Assembly (NCBI GenBank): GCA_002791035.1 | Contig: PFWG01000050.1 | Location: forward strand, 481-6,043 | DNA length: 5,563 nucleotides | Reading direction: 5' to 3' | DNA from: Candidatus Portnoybacteria bacterium CG_4_9_14_3_um_filter_43_11 | GTDB lineage: Bacteria > Patescibacteriota > Minisyncoccia > Portnoybacterales > UBA2143 | Shown: positions 5,068-5,563 of the stretch, piece after piece | How positions within the stretch are numbered: position 1 is the stretch's first letter | How the letters are laid out: each line of letters opens with the position of its first letter | Program-made: the position numbers and the translations under genes | The notes under the pieces: generated by a model | The model's database searches: none | The model's input: only the letters and a program-made list of their open reading frames with translations | What the model was told of the DNA's origin: nothing

Positions 5068-5563
5068 ATGCCGAGAGTTTTCATTATTATTTTAAATTGG
5101 AACAATTGGCCGGATGTTTCAGACTGCCTTGAATCAATCAAAAACAATGACTACCCGAATTATCAGGTAGTCATTGTTGATAATGGTTCAAAGGACCAGC
5201 CGCCGACGCCGCCTGTCGGCTGGCCAACGGAGATAAAAGTAATTTACAACCGGGAGAATTTGGGATTTGCCGGCGGAAATAATGTCGGGATTAAATACGC
5301 TCTTGATCACGGCGCCGACTACGTTTTATTATTGAACGATGATACGATTGTTGGCAGAAGTTTTTTAAGCAAGTTAGTGGCGGCGGCGGAAAGCGCTCCG
5401 GAAATTGGGTTAGCCGGACCGAAGATATATTTTTACCCGCCTGCCGGAGAGGCAAGTGAAGAAAAGAATAAAATCTGGTCGGCCGGCGGCGAACTTAATT
5501 GGTTGCGCAATAAAGGGACCCTAAGAGGATGGGGGGAGGATGACGGCGGCCAATACGACAGCC
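5068..5563 (+). CDS. Family 2 glycosyltransferase, N-terminal part (runs off window)
   Basis: Translation from ATG 5068 gives 165 open codons to the window edge. The protein is a GT-A fold family 2 transferase of the rhamnosyltransferase-like (WbbL/RfbF) type, which moves a nucleotide-activated sugar to a glycan or lipid-linked acceptor at the inner face of the membrane. Motifs in order: VFIIILNWNNWPDVSDCLES (4-23), the nucleotide-binding VIVDNGSKD (35-43), NRENLGFAGGNNVG (61-74), the acidic metal-binding LLLNDDT (87-93), GLAGPKIYFY (114-123), and WSAGGELNW (137-145). The catalytic-base region and C-terminus lie beyond the edge. GGACGGG, 10 bases upstream, overlaps the end of the preceding gene and may serve as the ribosome site. 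The 5-base gap indicates cotranscription with the secreted protein, consistent with surface polysaccharide or glycoprotein work. Sugar and acceptor cannot be determined. Confidence 0.93.
   Translation, partial: MPRVFIIILNWNNWPDVSDCLESIKNNDYPNYQVVIVDNGSKDQPPTPPVGWPTEIKVIYNRENLGFAGGNNVGIKYALDHGADYVLLLNDDTIVGRSFLSKLVAAAESAPEIGLAGPKIYFYPPAGEASEEKNKIWSAGGELNWLRNKGTLRGWGEDDGGQYDS

Noticed and set aside
1..5563. CRISPR array, tRNA or rRNA gene, or insertion sequence
   Set aside because: No regularly spaced repeats, cloverleaf or rRNA-like sequence, transposase or terminal inverted repeats were seen on either strand; almost all bases are in the protein genes listed.

Overview
The window looks like a piece of a compact bacterial genome of moderate G+C, most likely from the Candidate Phyla Radiation (Patescibacteria, Parcubacteria-like). 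This placement is inference. It rests on very tight gene packing with overlaps of 4 and 14 bases, weak or absent Shine-Dalgarno sites at the first genes of units, and a secreted DUF5667-like coiled-coil protein with a four-cysteine tail of a kind I associate with these organisms. UGA ends at least two genes at the expected family ends, so the UGA=Gly code of Absconditabacteria and Gracilibacteria is not in use.

Layout. Positions 1-711, minus strand: a DedA/VTT-family membrane protein followed, through an ATGA overlap, by the first 42 codons of an alpha/beta hydrolase that leaves the window. Positions 712-861: a divergent intergenic region with a candidate promoter facing each way. Positions 862-3842, plus strand: a tight run of a PAP2_C (sphingomyelin-synthase-like) membrane enzyme, the YchF/OLA1 P-loop ATPase, adenine phosphoribosyltransferase and an MTAP-type nucleoside phosphorylase, followed by a hairpin. 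Positions 3920-5563, plus strand: a secreted DUF5667-like protein and, 5 bases later, a family 2 glycosyltransferase cut by the window edge. The track-invisible partial genes at both ends were translated by hand.

How the genes work together (inference). Apt and the phosphorylase form a complete adenine salvage step: methylthioadenosine is split to adenine, and adenine plus PRPP gives AMP. DedA, the alpha/beta hydrolase and the PAP2_C enzyme all suggest membrane-lipid handling around the divergent promoter. The secreted protein and glycosyltransferase point to the cell surface.

I see no clearly new system. The points most worth a second look are an Asn at the position of the catalytic His114 of YchF, a DedA protein lacking the usual arginine pair, the lipid-enzyme grouping, and the secreted protein with its cysteine module and Ala/Gly/Asn tail.
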